Of a DNA stretch of 64,000 nt, positions 55,742 through 64,000 are shown piece by piece. Every line of letters begins with the position of its first letter. Position 1 is the stretch's first letter. This stretch comes from an uncultured Pelagibacteraceae bacterium (GTDB lineage Bacteria; Pseudomonadota; Alphaproteobacteria; Pelagibacterales; Pelagibacteraceae), in the NCBI GenBank assembly GCA_902523095.1, contig CABYYE010000001.1:1-64000 (forward strand). The letters are read 5' to 3'. Position numbers and translations under genes: made by a program. A model generated the notes under the pieces. The model saw only the letters and a program-made list of their open reading frames with translations, searched no databases and was not told the origin of the DNA.

Positions 55742-57115
55742 ATGATTAATAAAAAAAATTCAAATAAATTACTTATTGTATTTTTAACGTCCCATCTTGC
55801 AATTTGGACGTTAATCCCTTTTTTCTCTAATATAAATTTACCTTTAGACACAATTGAAGCTTTAGCCTGGGGGAGTAATTTGGAGTGGGGTTTTAGCAAA
55901 CATCCTCCGTTAAGTGCTTTTTTTGTCGAAGTTTTCTTTCAAATTTTTGGTAATAATGATTGGGCATATTACCTATTAAGTCAAATTTTTTTAATTATTG
56001 CTTTTTACTTTGTTTATAAATTATCTTGTGAGCTTTTAAATAATAATAAATTAGCTCTTGTCTCAGTTTTGCTGCTTGAAGGAATATTTTTTTATAATTT
56101 TACAACACCAGAATTTAACGTAAATGTATGTCAATTACCTTTTTGGGCGTTAGCTGTATACTATTCATGGAGGTGCATCAAATTTGATAATATGAAAGAT
56201 TATCTATTATTAGGTTTATTTGCAGGTCTAGGAATTTTATCTAAATATCTTTTTGTCTATTTGTTGGTTGGTATTAAATTTTTATTTATATATTTAGCCA
56301 TTAAAAAAAAGAGAGTAAGATTTTTAAATCTTTTAATTGCTGGCTTTGTAACAATTTTGATAATCGCGCCTCACATTAACTGGTTAATTAATAACAATTA
56401 CATAACTATTACTTATGGACTTCTAAGAACAGGCGGAATAGGAAGTTTATTTGATCATATAAGTTTTCCTTTAATTTTTATTGGAAAACAACTTGGGTTA
56501 TTAATACCATTTTTCTTTTTAGGTTTATTTCTTATTAAAAGAATTAAAATTAAAATAAATTATAAAGATGAAAAATTAGTTTTTTTATTTTTTACTACTA
56601 TTTTTCCAATTTTATTAGTTTTTCTTACATCAGTTATTATGGGAGCAAAAATTAGAACAATGTGGATGACTCCTTTTTATCTATTTTTTGGTTTACTATT
56701 AGTTTATTTTTTTCAAAAAGATATCTATGAAAAAAATTTAAAACGATTTAGTGGTTTCTTTCTATTATTATTTTTTATTTCACCTATAACTTATCTTGGA
56801 ATATCTGTTTATGATGAAGCGAAAAGAACGGACTATCCTGGAAAGGAGATAGCTCGTTTAGTTCAAAATAAATGGGATGAGAATTTTATAAATAAAATAA
56901 AATATGTTATAGGTGATGAATGGTCAGCAGGTAATTTATCATATCATTTAAATTCAAGACCTCAATGGATGCAAACTTTAAAGATAAAGATAACGTCTAT
57001 TAAATCAAATGAGGGTGTAATTTATACTGGAAATCCTGAAATTTTAAAAAAGGTTTGTCCTGGAGTGTTTGGGGAAATTAGACCAGTCGGATATTGCATG
57101 ATAGGTCAAAAATGA
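55742..57115 (+). CDS. GT39-type (ArnT/PMT-like) membrane glycosyltransferase
   Basis: A 457-residue protein with about ten membrane segments and the ArnT/PMT pattern in its first periplasmic loop: EWGFSKHPPLSAFF with the conserved Pro-Pro-Leu. These enzymes transfer sugars from polyprenyl-phosphate carriers to lipid A, glycolipids or proteins on the periplasmic side. The final 70 residues form a soluble tail. It is coupled with the following GT2 gene, which could make the polyprenyl-phosphate sugar donor. Confidence 0.85.
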   Translation: MINKKNSNKLLIVFLTSHLAIWTLIPFFSNINLPLDTIEALAWGSNLEWGFSKHPPLSAFFVEVFFQIFGNNDWAYYLLSQIFLIIAFYFVYKLSCELLNNNKLALVSVLLLEGIFFYNFTTPEFNVNVCQLPFWALAVYYSWRCIKFDNMKDYLLLGLFAGLGILSKYLFVYLLVGIKFLFIYLAIKKKRVRFLNLLIAGFVTILIIAPHINWLINNNYITITYGLLRTGGIGSLFDHISFPLIFIGKQLGLLIPFFFLGLFLIKRIKIKINYKDEKLVFLFFTTIFPILLVFLTSVIMGAKIRTMWMTPFYLFFGLLLVYFFQKDIYEKNLKRFSGFFLLLFFISPITYLGISVYDEAKRTDYPGKEIARLVQNKWDENFINKIKYVIGDEWSAGNLSYHLNSRPQWMQTLKIKITSIKSNEGVIYTGNPEILKKVCPGVFGEIRPVGYCMIGQK

Positions 57116-57984
57116 AAAAGATTATTTTTTTATTACCTGTCTATAACGACTGGGACTCTCTAAAAAAGCTTTTAGAAGAAATAAATACAATTATTGAAAA
57201 TTTTAAAAAATTTAAATTTGAATGCATCATAATTAACGATTTTTCTTCGATAGAAAAACCAGAAATTTTAAAACCAACGAATTTAGATTCATTAAAGTTT
57301 ATAAATATGAAAATAAATCAAGGACATGCAAGATGTAATGCTACAGGATTGAGATATATAAAAAAAAATGAAAATTATGATTATGTAATTTTGATGGATA
57401 GTGATGGAGAAGATAGACCTATTGAGATTAAAGATATGATCAATCAAATTATAAAAAATCCTCAGGTTTCAGTAGTGGGTAAAAGAATTAAAAGATCTGA
57501 AGGAACTATTTTTCAAACATTATATAAGTTGCATAAATTATTTACTTTAATTTCAACTGGAAAAAAAATAAATTTTGGAAACTATTCATGTCTTGCAAAA
57601 CATGATGTTGAAAATCTTTGTGAAAAAGCAAGCTTATGGTCTAGTTACTCTGGTACAGTGAAAAAAAATTTAACTAATTTTAATGAAGTTAATTCTATTC
57701 GAGGGCTGAGATATTTTGGTCCTTCAAAAATGTCTTTTCTTAATTTAGTTTTACACTCAATTTCAATAATAGCTGTTTTTAGGTACATAGTGTTTATCAG
57801 ATCAACTTTTGCTATTATTTTTTTATCTTTATTACAAAATTATTTAAGTTTAGATATATATTTAATTCAAATTTTTATAATCTTTATCAATTTATTAATT
57901 TTTATTGTATCTTTGAGAGAGAATTCAAAAGCATTGGAAAATAGCCAAAAAAATATATTAAATGAAGTTAAGATCACTCAATAA
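57112..57984 (+). CDS. GT2 glycosyltransferase (polyprenyl-phosphate sugar synthase-like)
   Basis: The ATG at 57112 forms the classical ATGA overlap with the previous stop and is preferred to an upstream in-frame ATG at 57094. It gives a 290-residue protein with an N-terminal GT-A domain (IIFLLPVYNDWDSL, NQGHARCNATGLRYIK, ILMDSDGEDRP) and two C-terminal membrane helices (about 205-255), the layout of DPM1/ArnC-like enzymes that load a sugar onto polyprenyl phosphate. With the GT39 neighbour it would form a two-gene sugar-transfer system. Confidence 0.87.
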   Translation: MKKIIFLLPVYNDWDSLKKLLEEINTIIENFKKFKFECIIINDFSSIEKPEILKPTNLDSLKFINMKINQGHARCNATGLRYIKKNENYDYVILMDSDGEDRPIEIKDMINQIIKNPQVSVVGKRIKRSEGTIFQTLYKLHKLFTLISTGKKINFGNYSCLAKHDVENLCEKASLWSSYSGTVKKNLTNFNEVNSIRGLRYFGPSKMSFLNLVLHSISIIAVFRYIVFIRSTFAIIFLSLLQNYLSLDIYLIQIFIIFINLLIFIVSLRENSKALENSQKNILNEVKITQ

Positions 57985-58112
57985 AAAGTTGTATTTTGGG
58001 TCTCTAATGGAATCAAAACAGAATCAAAAGGTGAACATTCATTTTGCTCTAATTTCACATTGTTAATAGCTTCCAACAAATATATCTTATAATCAAACTT
58101 ATAACTAAGGAA
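57978..58112 (-). pseudogene. Possible 3' remnant of a lost gene
   Basis: The minus strand has an open frame of about 44 codons without any start codon, reading ...DYKIYLLEAINNVKLEQ, NECSPFDSVLIPLETQ and NTTFY before TGA at 57980-57978. The composition is protein-like and the stop falls next to the GT2 stop, just like real convergent genes in this genome. It could be the tail of a deleted gene, or a chance frame. No family recognised. Confidence 0.3.
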
Positions 58113-58116
58113 TTAA

Positions 58117-58482
58117 ATGAAATTATTAAAGTGCCATTGTGGTGAAATACAAGCAGAAATTAATATTCCTGAAAAATTAGAAAAATTTATTAGATGCAAC
58201 TGTTCAATTTGTAAAAAAAAAGGAGCAGTTATGTCGATAGTAAAAAACGAGGATTTCAAATTAATTAAAGGCAGTCAATATTTAAAATTATATCAATTTC
58301 ATTCTAAAGTTGCTAAACACTACTTTTGTTCGAAATGTGGAATTTACACTCATCATAATCCAAGAATTAACCCCAGCCTAACAGGATTTAATGTAGGCTG
58401 CATTGAAGGGATTGACACCTTTAAATTAGAAAATATTAAAATAGCAGATGGACAAAATCATCCACTTGATAAAAAAAAGTAA
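58117..58482 (+). CDS. GFA/CENP-V zinc-binding domain protein
   Basis: A 121-residue beta-tent protein with the Cys pattern of the GFA family: CHCGEIQ (residues 5-11), CNCSICKKKG (about 28-37) and YFCSKCGIYTHHNP (about 70-83). The family was named for glutathione-dependent formaldehyde-activating enzyme, but most members have unknown function and bind zinc. It overlaps glycerate kinase by 1 base. Confidence 0.88.
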   Translation: MKLLKCHCGEIQAEINIPEKLEKFIRCNCSICKKKGAVMSIVKNEDFKLIKGSQYLKLYQFHSKVAKHYFCSKCGIYTHHNPRINPSLTGFNVGCIEGIDTFKLENIKIADGQNHPLDKKK

Positions 58483-59399
58483 TGAAAGAAAAAAATTCTG
58501 GCTATACTAAAATTAAAAAAAAGTACTTAAATTTTATAAAAAAACAAGAACTTCCCGGTGAGCTTTTTAAAAACAAGTTACAACAACTAAATAAATTTTA
58601 CCTTCCTATTACACACATATTACACAATGAATTTAAAAGTGACAATGTTACAAAAATTATTGGATTAGGTGGTGGCCAAGGTTCAGGAAAATCAACAATA
58701 GCAAAAATATTAAAAATTATCTTGGAAGAAAAATATAAATTAAAAACAGTTATATTTTCTATTGATGATTTTTATAAAACTCTTAGAGAAAGAAAAAAAA
58801 TGTCAAAAAATATAAGTCAACTTTTTTTGACTAGGGGTGTTCCCGGAACTCATGACACAAAAATTCTTCTCAAATGCTTAAAAAACTTAAAAAAGAATCC
58901 CTTTAAGAGTCTTTTAATACCCAAATTTGATAAATCAGCAGATGATCGTTATAAAAAAAAAGATTGGTTAAAAGTTACGAATAAACCAAATATTGTAATA
59001 TTTGAAGGCTGGTGCGTTGGAGCTACTCCACAAGAAAAAAATAGTTTATTAAAACCGTTAAATGATTTAGAACTGTTTAAAGATCAAGATTTAATTTGGA
59101 GAAAAAAAGTAAATTTAGAATTAAAAAAAGATTATAAAAAAATTTTTTCACTAATTGATAGTTTAATTTTTTTAAAGATTCCCAAGTTTAAGTATGTTTA
59201 TAAATGGAGAGCTCTTCAAGAAAAAAAATTAAGTAGATTATCTAAAGGAAAGAAGATTATGGAAAATTTGCAAATAAAAGAATTTATAATGAATTACGAA
59301 AGAATAACACGTCATATGCTCAAAACATTAAACAATAAAGCTGATATAACACTTTCAATTGATACTAAACACCGCCTAAAATCAATTAAGATTAATTAA
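58482..59399 (+). CDS. D-glycerate 3-kinase-like P-loop kinase
   Basis: A 305-residue kinase with Walker A GGGQGSGKST (63-72), SIDDFYKTLRER, LTRGVPGTHD, LIPKFDKSADDR, and IFEGWCVG, the pattern of the plant-type GLYK/YggC-related uridine-kinase-like family. D-glycerate 3-kinase yields 3-phosphoglycerate and lets glycerate from glycolate or serine enter central metabolism. It starts on the last base of the GFA gene and is followed directly by the TolC-like gene. Confidence 0.82.
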   Translation: MKEKNSGYTKIKKKYLNFIKKQELPGELFKNKLQQLNKFYLPITHILHNEFKSDNVTKIIGLGGGQGSGKSTIAKILKIILEEKYKLKTVIFSIDDFYKTLRERKKMSKNISQLFLTRGVPGTHDTKILLKCLKNLKKNPFKSLLIPKFDKSADDRYKKKDWLKVTNKPNIVIFEGWCVGATPQEKNSLLKPLNDLELFKDQDLIWRKKVNLELKKDYKKIFSLIDSLIFLKIPKFKYVYKWRALQEKKLSRLSKGKKIMENLQIKEFIMNYERITRHMLKTLNNKADITLSIDTKHRLKSIKIN

Positions 59400-60695
59400 A
59401 TGAAATATTTAATAAGCACCTTTATAATAATCTTTTATTGCAATGCTGCAATTGCTGATAATGGTCTTAAGTTCTTTATAGACTCTGCCCTTAAAAATAA
59501 CTTAAAATTAAAAGCTGAAAGAGAAAATCAAAAGTCGATTAGTCAAAACATCAATATATCAAGAAGTGAATTTCTTCCAAGTATTTCGCTATCTGGCGAC
59601 CAGTCAAGCTCTCAGTCAACAAATAAAAAAAATCAAAGCGGTTCTAATTTAAGTGACTCAAATCTTGATACGGAGACTAAAATTTTTTCAATAGAACAAA
59701 AATTATTTCAAGGTTTTAAAGGTTATAATTCTTTAAAAAAATCTGAAATAGAGGTTAAAAAATCAAAGTTAAAACTAAGACAAGTAGAGCAACTTACAAT
59801 TTTAGATTCGGTATCAGCTTTTTTTGATTATGTGTTTAAAACAAAAAATGAAGAATTCAATCTTTCTAATGTCAATTTATTTGAACGACAAGTTGAATCC
59901 GATAGTGCAAGACTTCAGAAAGGTGAAATAACTCTAACAGATCTAGCACAATCAGAATCGTCTCTAGCTGGAGCTAATGCAAAACTTATCAAAGCTTCTA
60001 CTGAATTATTAGTTTCTAAAACTAATCTAGAAAGAGTGACGAGAGTTAAAGTAAATAATTTAGTTAATAGTCAAGAAAGATTAAATATTCAATTACCAGA
60101 AAATTTAAAAAAATCATTAGATATTGCAAAAATTAATAACTCAGATTTATTAATTTCTAGGTTAAATTATGAAATTGCAATAAAAGAGTTAAATATTGAA
60201 AAATCTAAATTATCTCCTTCCGCTTCTATTAATTACTCAAAATCAGAGAATAAGGATTTTAGTTCAACAATTGATGAAGTTGATGAAGAGAAAGTTCAAG
60301 CAACTATAACTTGGCCAATTATTAAAGGTGGTGAGAATATCTCATCAATAAAAAAGTCATCTTTAAAAAAACAAAGAGCCTTGCTTTTGACAGAAGATAC
60401 AGAAAATAAATTAATTACAGATACCACTAATGCTTGGTCGAAGTACCAATCATCAGAAAGCGTTCTTATAGCCACAGAAGCTCAACTGAAAGCAGCTGAA
60501 ATTGCTAATGAGGGGATTACTTTAGAATATGACTCAGGCAATACTAGGACGACTTTAGAGCTCATACAATCAAGAAGCTTACTTTTGGATGCTAGGATTG
60601 CCAATGCTAAAGCTTTTAGAGACTTTATGATCTCGAAGGTAGAACTTGCCTACCAATTAGGCACCTTATCTTTAAGCTCTATTTCGGTTCTATAA
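59400..60695 (+). CDS. tolC: TolC-family outer membrane channel
   Basis: A 431-residue protein with a signal peptide (residues 1-19) and the two-repeat TolC/OEP layout: long helical hairpins (LKLRQVEQLTILDSVSAFFDYVFK, QVESDSARLQKGEITLTDLAQSES) and matching second half (LKAAEIANEGITLEYDSGNTRTTLELIQSRSLLLDARI). It forms the outer-membrane exit of type I secretion or efflux pumps. The inner-membrane partners are not in this window. Confidence 0.9.
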   Translation: MKYLISTFIIIFYCNAAIADNGLKFFIDSALKNNLKLKAERENQKSISQNINISRSEFLPSISLSGDQSSSQSTNKKNQSGSNLSDSNLDTETKIFSIEQKLFQGFKGYNSLKKSEIEVKKSKLKLRQVEQLTILDSVSAFFDYVFKTKNEEFNLSNVNLFERQVESDSARLQKGEITLTDLAQSESSLAGANAKLIKASTELLVSKTNLERVTRVKVNNLVNSQERLNIQLPENLKKSLDIAKINNSDLLISRLNYEIAIKELNIEKSKLSPSASINYSKSENKDFSSTIDEVDEEKVQATITWPIIKGGENISSIKKSSLKKQRALLLTEDTENKLITDTTNAWSKYQSSESVLIATEAQLKAAEIANEGITLEYDSGNTRTTLELIQSRSLLLDARIANAKAFRDFMISKVELAYQLGTLSLSSISVL

Positions 60696-60721
60696 GCCTT
60701 ATATTTCAACACTTTTCGATA

Positions 60722-60739
60722 GTTCTTGAAAAAAAGAAC
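60722..60739. promoter_or_regulatory. Inverted repeat in the recA promoter region
   Basis: GTTCTT and AAGAAC flank a 6-base A-rich spacer (GAAAAA), 42 bases before the recA ATG. It contains TTGAAA, a -35-like hexamer. The half-site GTTC is shared with alphaproteobacterial LexA boxes (GTTC-N7-GTTC), but the arrangement here is inverted, so LexA control is not established. Confidence 0.4.
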
Positions 60740-60787
60740 AAAATGTGTACATTTAATATAACGATTCGAAACTAACAAAGGAATAAA

Positions 60788-61885
60788 ATGACAAAAAATA
60801 ATTTAAAAGTTGTCAAATCTGACAATAAAAAAGAGCAAGAATTAAAAGAGAAAAAAAAGTCTTTAGAGGCTGCAATAAGTCAAATAGACGAAAATTTTGG
60901 TAAAGGTTCAGTTATGAGGCTTGGCCAGCAGCAAGCTTTAGATATTGAGGCCATTTCAACAGGATCATTAAGTTTAGATTTAGCATTAGGCATAGGAGGT
61001 TTGCCTAAGGGAAGAATCATAGAAATATATGGTCCAGAGTCATCAGGTAAAACTACTTTAGCTTTACAAGTTGTTGCAGAAGCTCAAAAAGCTGGTGGAA
61101 TTTGTGCGTTCGTAGATGCTGAACATGCAATGGATCCAGTTTATGCAAAGAAGTTGGGAGTTAAAACAGAGGAACTTTTAATCTCACAGCCAGATACAGG
61201 CGAGCAAGCATTGGAGATAACTGATACACTAATTAAATCAGGCTCTGTTTCGGTGCTAGTTGTTGATTCTGTGGCTGCATTAACTCCAAAGGCTGAATTA
61301 GAGGGAGAAATGGGAGATCATCATGTAGGACTTCAATCAAGATTAATGAGTCAAGCGTTAAGAAAATTAACGGGTTCAGTAGCCAAATCTAATACAATGG
61401 TAATTTTTATAAATCAGATCAGAATGAAAATTGGTGTAATGTTCGGAAATCCAGAAACAACTTCTGGAGGAAATGCACTGAAATTCTATTCTTCTGTAAG
61501 AATGGATATTAGAAGAATAGGAGCAATAAAAGATAAAGATCAAATAATTGGAAATTCAACAAGAGTGAAAGTAATCAAAAATAAAGTAGCTCCACCATTT
61601 AAAGTAGTTGAATTTGATTTAATGTATGGAAAAGGAATTAGTAAAGTTGGAGAGCTAATTGATCTTGGAACTAAAGCAGGAGTGGTTGAAAAGTCAGGTG
61701 CATGGTATGCTTATAAAGGAGAAAAGATTGGACAAGGTAGAGAGAACGCAAAAATCTATCTAGAAAAAAATCCTAATATAGCGGTTGAAATCGAAAAGGT
61801 AATTCGTGATCAAGCAGCAGCTATTTCTAAAGAATTAGAAGGAAATCCGTCATCAAAAGAGAAAATTAGCGATAAAGAAGAATAA
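60788..61885 (+). CDS. recA: RecA recombinase
   Basis: A 365-residue recombinase. Walker [10 protein letters not shown] begins at residue 82, VDAEHAMDP and [20 protein letters not shown] follow, L2 contains [21 protein letters not shown], and the C-terminal tail is acidic ([11 protein letters not shown]). The protein drives homologous recombination. AAAGGA before the ATG is a clear ribosome binding site. It is followed by a palindromic terminator. Confidence 0.98.
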   Translation: MTKNNLKVVKSDNKKEQELKEKKKSLEAAISQIDENFGKGSVMRLGQQQALDIEAISTGSLSLDLALGIGGLPKGRIIEIYGPESSGKTTLALQVVAEAQKAGGICAFVDAEHAMDPVYAKKLGVKTEELLISQPDTGEQALEITDTLIKSGSVSVLVVDSVAALTPKAELEGEMGDHHVGLQSRLMSQALRKLTGSVAKSNTMVIFINQIRMKIGVMFGNPETTSGGNALKFYSSVRMDIRRIGAIKDKDQIIGNSTRVKVIKNKVAPPFKVVEFDLMYGKGISKVGELIDLGTKAGVVEKSGAWYAYKGEKIGQGRENAKIYLEKNPNIAVEIEKVIRDQAAAISKELEGNPSSKEKISDKEE

Positions 61886-61910
61886 CAAAAATTTGCCATC
61901 GGAAAATTAA

Positions 61911-61936
61911 AAACGGGAGAAATATTTCTCCCGTTT
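61911..61936 (+). terminator. Palindromic terminator after recA
   Basis: A perfect 26-base palindrome (AAACGGGAGAA, ATAT centre, then its complement) begins 25 bases after the recA stop. The following T tract is only TTT, so it is a weaker intrinsic terminator or a 3'-end-stabilising hairpin. The rest of the gap to 62064 holds a possible promoter (TTGACT at 61959-61964 with TATGTA at 61981-61986). Confidence 0.65.
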
Positions 61937-62053
61937 CCCATGAAACAACAACCAATAATTGACTCAATCAACATATAGTATGTAACACCTATAGTTGTAA
62001 AATAATTAGTGTACAAATTGATCTATATTTAGTTGAATAGTGAGTTCGTTAAC

Positions 62054-62061
62054 AAGGAGGG
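62054..62061 (+). promoter_or_regulatory. Strong ribosome binding site of the aldehyde dehydrogenase
   Basis: AAGGAGGG is close to the perfect anti-16S complement, 3 bases before the ATG at 62065. Together with proteorhodopsin's this is the best Shine-Dalgarno in the window and predicts high translation. Confidence 0.75.
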
Positions 62062-62064
62062 AAA

Positions 62065-63618
62065 ATGAGCACACAACAAGCTAAAAACTCGAACGTGTCT
62101 TCAGCTCTAGATACTTCTCATTTAAAAGTAAAATTTCCATTTAAAGCTAAATACGGCAATTACATTAATGGTAAATTTGTAGAACCTAAGTCTGGCAAAT
62201 ATTTTGATAATGTTAGCCCGATAAATAATGAGAAGATCTGTTCAGTTGCACGATCGAATGAAAAAGACGTAGAGGCTGCATTAGACGCAGCTCACGCAGC
62301 TTTCCTTGAATGGGGAAAGACAGACATCACTACTAGATCAAATATTTTGAATAAAATAGCTGATGTTATTGAAAAAAATCTAAACTTATTAGCAACTGCT
62401 GAATGTTTAGACAATGGAAAGCCAATCAGAGAGTGTATGGCAGCAGACTTGCCATTGGTAATTGATCATTGGAGATACTTCGCTGGAGTAATTAGAGCAG
62501 AGGAAGGATCAATTGCTGAAATAAGCAATAATCAATACTCTTACAACTTTCATGAACCTTTAGGAGTTGTAGGTCAGATTATTCCATGGAACTTTCCATT
62601 ATTAATGGCAACATGGAAATTAGCCCCAGCTCTTGCAGCAGGAAATTGTGTTGTATTAAAACCAGCTGAACAAACACCGGCTTCTATAAATGTTTTAATG
62701 GAACTTATTGGAGATTTATTACCTCCAGGTGTAGTTAACATTGTTAGCGGTTTTGGATTGGAAGCAGGTAAACCTTTAGCATCTTCTAAAAGAGTAGCTA
62801 AAGTGGCATTTACCGGTGAAACAACTACTGGAAGATTGATCATGCAGTACGCTGCACAAAACATAATTCCAATTACTTTGGAGTTAGGTGGAAAATCTCC
62901 AAACATTTTCTTTGAAGATGTTCTAGAAAAGGATGACGACTTCTTTGATAAATGTATAGAAGGTTTTGTCATGTTCAATCTTAACCAAGGTGAAGTTTGT
63001 ACTTGTCCAAGCAGAGCTTTAATTCAAGAGTCAATCTATGATAAATTCATGGAGAGAGCTATTGCAAGAACTAAAGCTGTAAAACAAGACAATCCTCTAA
63101 AAATGGAAACAATGATTGGAGCTCAAGTTTCATTAGAGCAAATGGAAAAGATTAAATCTTATCTTGATCTCGGTAAAAAGGAGGGCGCCAAAGTTCTAGC
63201 AGGAGGAAGTGTAGCTAAACTTAATAGTGGATTGGAAAAAGGAAACTATATCCAACCAACTATTTTTGAAGCTAAAAACAACATGCGTATCTCTCAAGAA
63301 GAGATCTTTGGACCAGTTGTATCTGTGATTAAATTCAAAGATGAAGCAGAGGCATTAAAAATTGCTAATGATACTCTTTATGGTTTAGGAGCAGCAGTAT
63401 GGACTAGAGATGGCAACAGAGCTCACAGGATGGGTAGAGGAATACAAGCAGGAATAGTGTGGACAAATTGTTACCATGCTTATCCAGCTCACTCTCCATT
63501 TGGTGGTTATAAACAGTCTGGAGTAGGTAGAGAAACTCATAAAATGATGCTTAACCATTATAGACAAAATAAGAATTTACATGTTTCTTATGCTGAGAAG
63601 AAATTGGGATTCTTTTAA
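62065..63618 (+). CDS. NAD-dependent aldehyde dehydrogenase (AldB/ExaC-like)
   Basis: A 517-residue aldehyde dehydrogenase with [23 protein letters not shown], the general base E273 in LELGGKSP and the catalytic C312 in [13 protein letters not shown]. The GEVCTCPSR form and the following DUF779 gene are characteristic of the AldB/ExaC/acetaldehyde dehydrogenase II subgroup, which oxidises acetaldehyde and other short aldehydes. A strong ribosome binding site indicates high expression. A 10-bp hairpin separates it from the DUF779 gene. Confidence 0.92.
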   Translation: MSTQQAKNSNVSSALDTSHLKVKFPFKAKYGNYINGKFVEPKSGKYFDNVSPINNEKICSVARSNEKDVEAALDAAHAAFLEWGKTDITTRSNILNKIADVIEKNLNLLATAECLDNGKPIRECMAADLPLVIDHWRYFAGVIRAEEGSIAEISNNQYSYNFHEPLGVVGQIIPWNFPLLMATWKLAPALAAGNCVVLKPAEQTPASINVLMELIGDLLPPGVVNIVSGFGLEAGKPLASSKRVAKVAFTGETTTGRLIMQYAAQNIIPITLELGGKSPNIFFEDVLEKDDDFFDKCIEGFVMFNLNQGEVCTCPSRALIQESIYDKFMERAIARTKAVKQDNPLKMETMIGAQVSLEQMEKIKSYLDLGKKEGAKVLAGGSVAKLNSGLEKGNYIQPTIFEAKNNMRISQEEIFGPVVSVIKFKDEAEALKIANDTLYGLGAAVWTRDGNRAHRMGRGIQAGIVWTNCYHAYPAHSPFGGYKQSGVGRETHKMMLNHYRQNKNLHVSYAEKKLGFF

Positions 63619-63633
63619 CCAATAATATATACT

Positions 63634-63658
63634 GGCCCATGATTCTTTATCATGGGCC
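63634..63658 (+). terminator. Hairpin between the aldehyde dehydrogenase and DUF779 genes
   Basis: GGCCCATGAT and ATCATGGGCC form a perfect 10-bp stem around TCTTT. No T run follows, so it is not a classical terminator; it may stabilise or attenuate the bicistronic mRNA. An in-frame ATG (63652) for the next gene lies within the stem. Confidence 0.65.
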
Positions 63659-63669
63659 GTACATTAAAA

Positions 63670-64000
63670 ATGAAAGTATCTGCAACACAATCAGCTTTAA
63701 ATCTTTTATCTAAACTTCAAGAAAAATATGGTGAGAAACTAATGTTTCATCAATCTGGAGGATGTTGTGATGGTAGCGCTCCTATGTGTTTTCAAGAAGG
63801 TGAATTTCCTTTAGGTGATAATGATATCAAACTAGGTGAAATAGGAGGTGTTCCTTTCTATATGAATGGTGACCAATATGAAAAGTGGAAACATACTGAT
63901 CTTACTATAGACGCCGTAAAAGGAATAGGCGGGATGTTTTCATTAGATAACGGAACAGGAGAAAGATTTTTAACAAAATCGGAAATTTGCTTAGTAGTTG
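63670..64000 (+). CDS. DUF779 family protein (3' end cut by window edge)
   Basis: The first 110 residues of a DUF779 protein: HQSGGCCDGSAPMCFQEGEF, GVPFYMNGDQYEKWKHTDLTIDAVKG, and GERFLTKSEICL. It typically lies next to acetaldehyde-type dehydrogenases, as here, and the paired Cys (GGCCDG) suggests metal or redox handling; its exact function is not known. The ATG at 63670 is preferred because the alternative at 63652 sits inside the hairpin. Confidence 0.9.
   Translation, partial: MKVSATQSALNLLSKLQEKYGEKLMFHQSGGCCDGSAPMCFQEGEFPLGDNDIKLGEIGGVPFYMNGDQYEKWKHTDLTIDAVKGIGGMFSLDNGTGERFLTKSEICLVV

Noticed and set aside
61939-61977. 12-codon frame after recA
   Set aside because: No ribosome site and no protein-like features; falls between the recA terminator and a possible promoter.

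Overview
The window is a strongly AT-rich (by eye around 30% GC), very densely packed piece of a bacterial chromosome. Gene content, gene order (tolQRAB-pal-cpoB, ftsH-folP-glmM, xseB-ispA-dxs, glyQ-glyS-ppdK), an RpoH-type sigma factor, an alphaproteobacterial-style DksA and a blue-tuned proteorhodopsin next to ferredoxin, ferredoxin reductase and GST genes all point to a SAR11 (Pelagibacterales) marine alphaproteobacterium. This is an inference from recognised families and synteny; no database search was possible.

Layout. 1-3030 (minus): pgk (cut by the window edge) and tkt. 3091-6431 (plus): coiled-coil protein, zapA, 5-formyl-THF cyclo-ligase, a YmdB-like phosphoesterase, yebC and a divergent RuvC-like resolvase. 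6498-11342: the Tol-Pal envelope system with cpoB. 11311-18844: tilS, ftsH, folP, glmM, thiD, purA. 18841-20748 (minus): rpoH and rluD, then tRNA-Arg(UCG). 20828-26743 (minus): an accessory-looking operon (SGNH hydrolase, two glycosyltransferases, a 2OG-Fe(II) oxygenase-like protein, an ABC-2 exporter) joined to tsaC/sua5, whose last gene reads into the tRNA-Arg. 26765-32535: xseB-ispA-dxs, aroC, pdxH, ispB. 32684-39090: S49 peptidase, glyQ, glyS, ppdK. 39185-41515: an autotransporter with 'NNGTI' repeats. 41512-43336 (minus): nadC, nadA. tRNA-Leu(GAG) at 43398. 43590-47161: DEAD-box-type helicase, three unrecognised envelope proteins including a 38-residue membrane peptide, and a CBS-pair protein. 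47162-48477 (minus): DUF4396-type protein and ygfZ. 48507-50320: dihydroorotase and a cupredoxin. 50322-52220 (minus): prpE. 52446-55248: proteorhodopsin, [2Fe-2S] ferredoxin, TrxR-like ferredoxin-NADP reductase, GST. Then dksA (minus), a GT39/GT2 pair, a GFA protein, glycerate kinase, a TolC-family protein, recA, an aldehyde dehydrogenase and a partial DUF779 gene.

How the parts work together. Most of the window is housekeeping: central carbon metabolism, folate, isoprenoid, NAD, B6, thiamine and pyrimidine/purine steps, translation, and envelope integrity. The more individual parts are the light-driven proton pump with its redox neighbours, the tRNA-linked surface-glycan operon, the autotransporter and the unknown envelope cluster at 44.9-46.7 kb.

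The streamlining is extreme. No gene-free stretch exceeds about 225 bases. Five of seven convergent CDS pairs share a 4-base TTAA/TTAG in which both stop codons overlap, and the other two are 0 and 1 base apart. Several divergent pairs are separated by 21-29 bases containing one symmetric -10-like box that reads on both strands. Clear Shine-Dalgarno sequences are rare and mark a few genes such as proteorhodopsin and the aldehyde dehydrogenase. No CRISPR array, insertion sequence, rRNA operon or prophage was seen.
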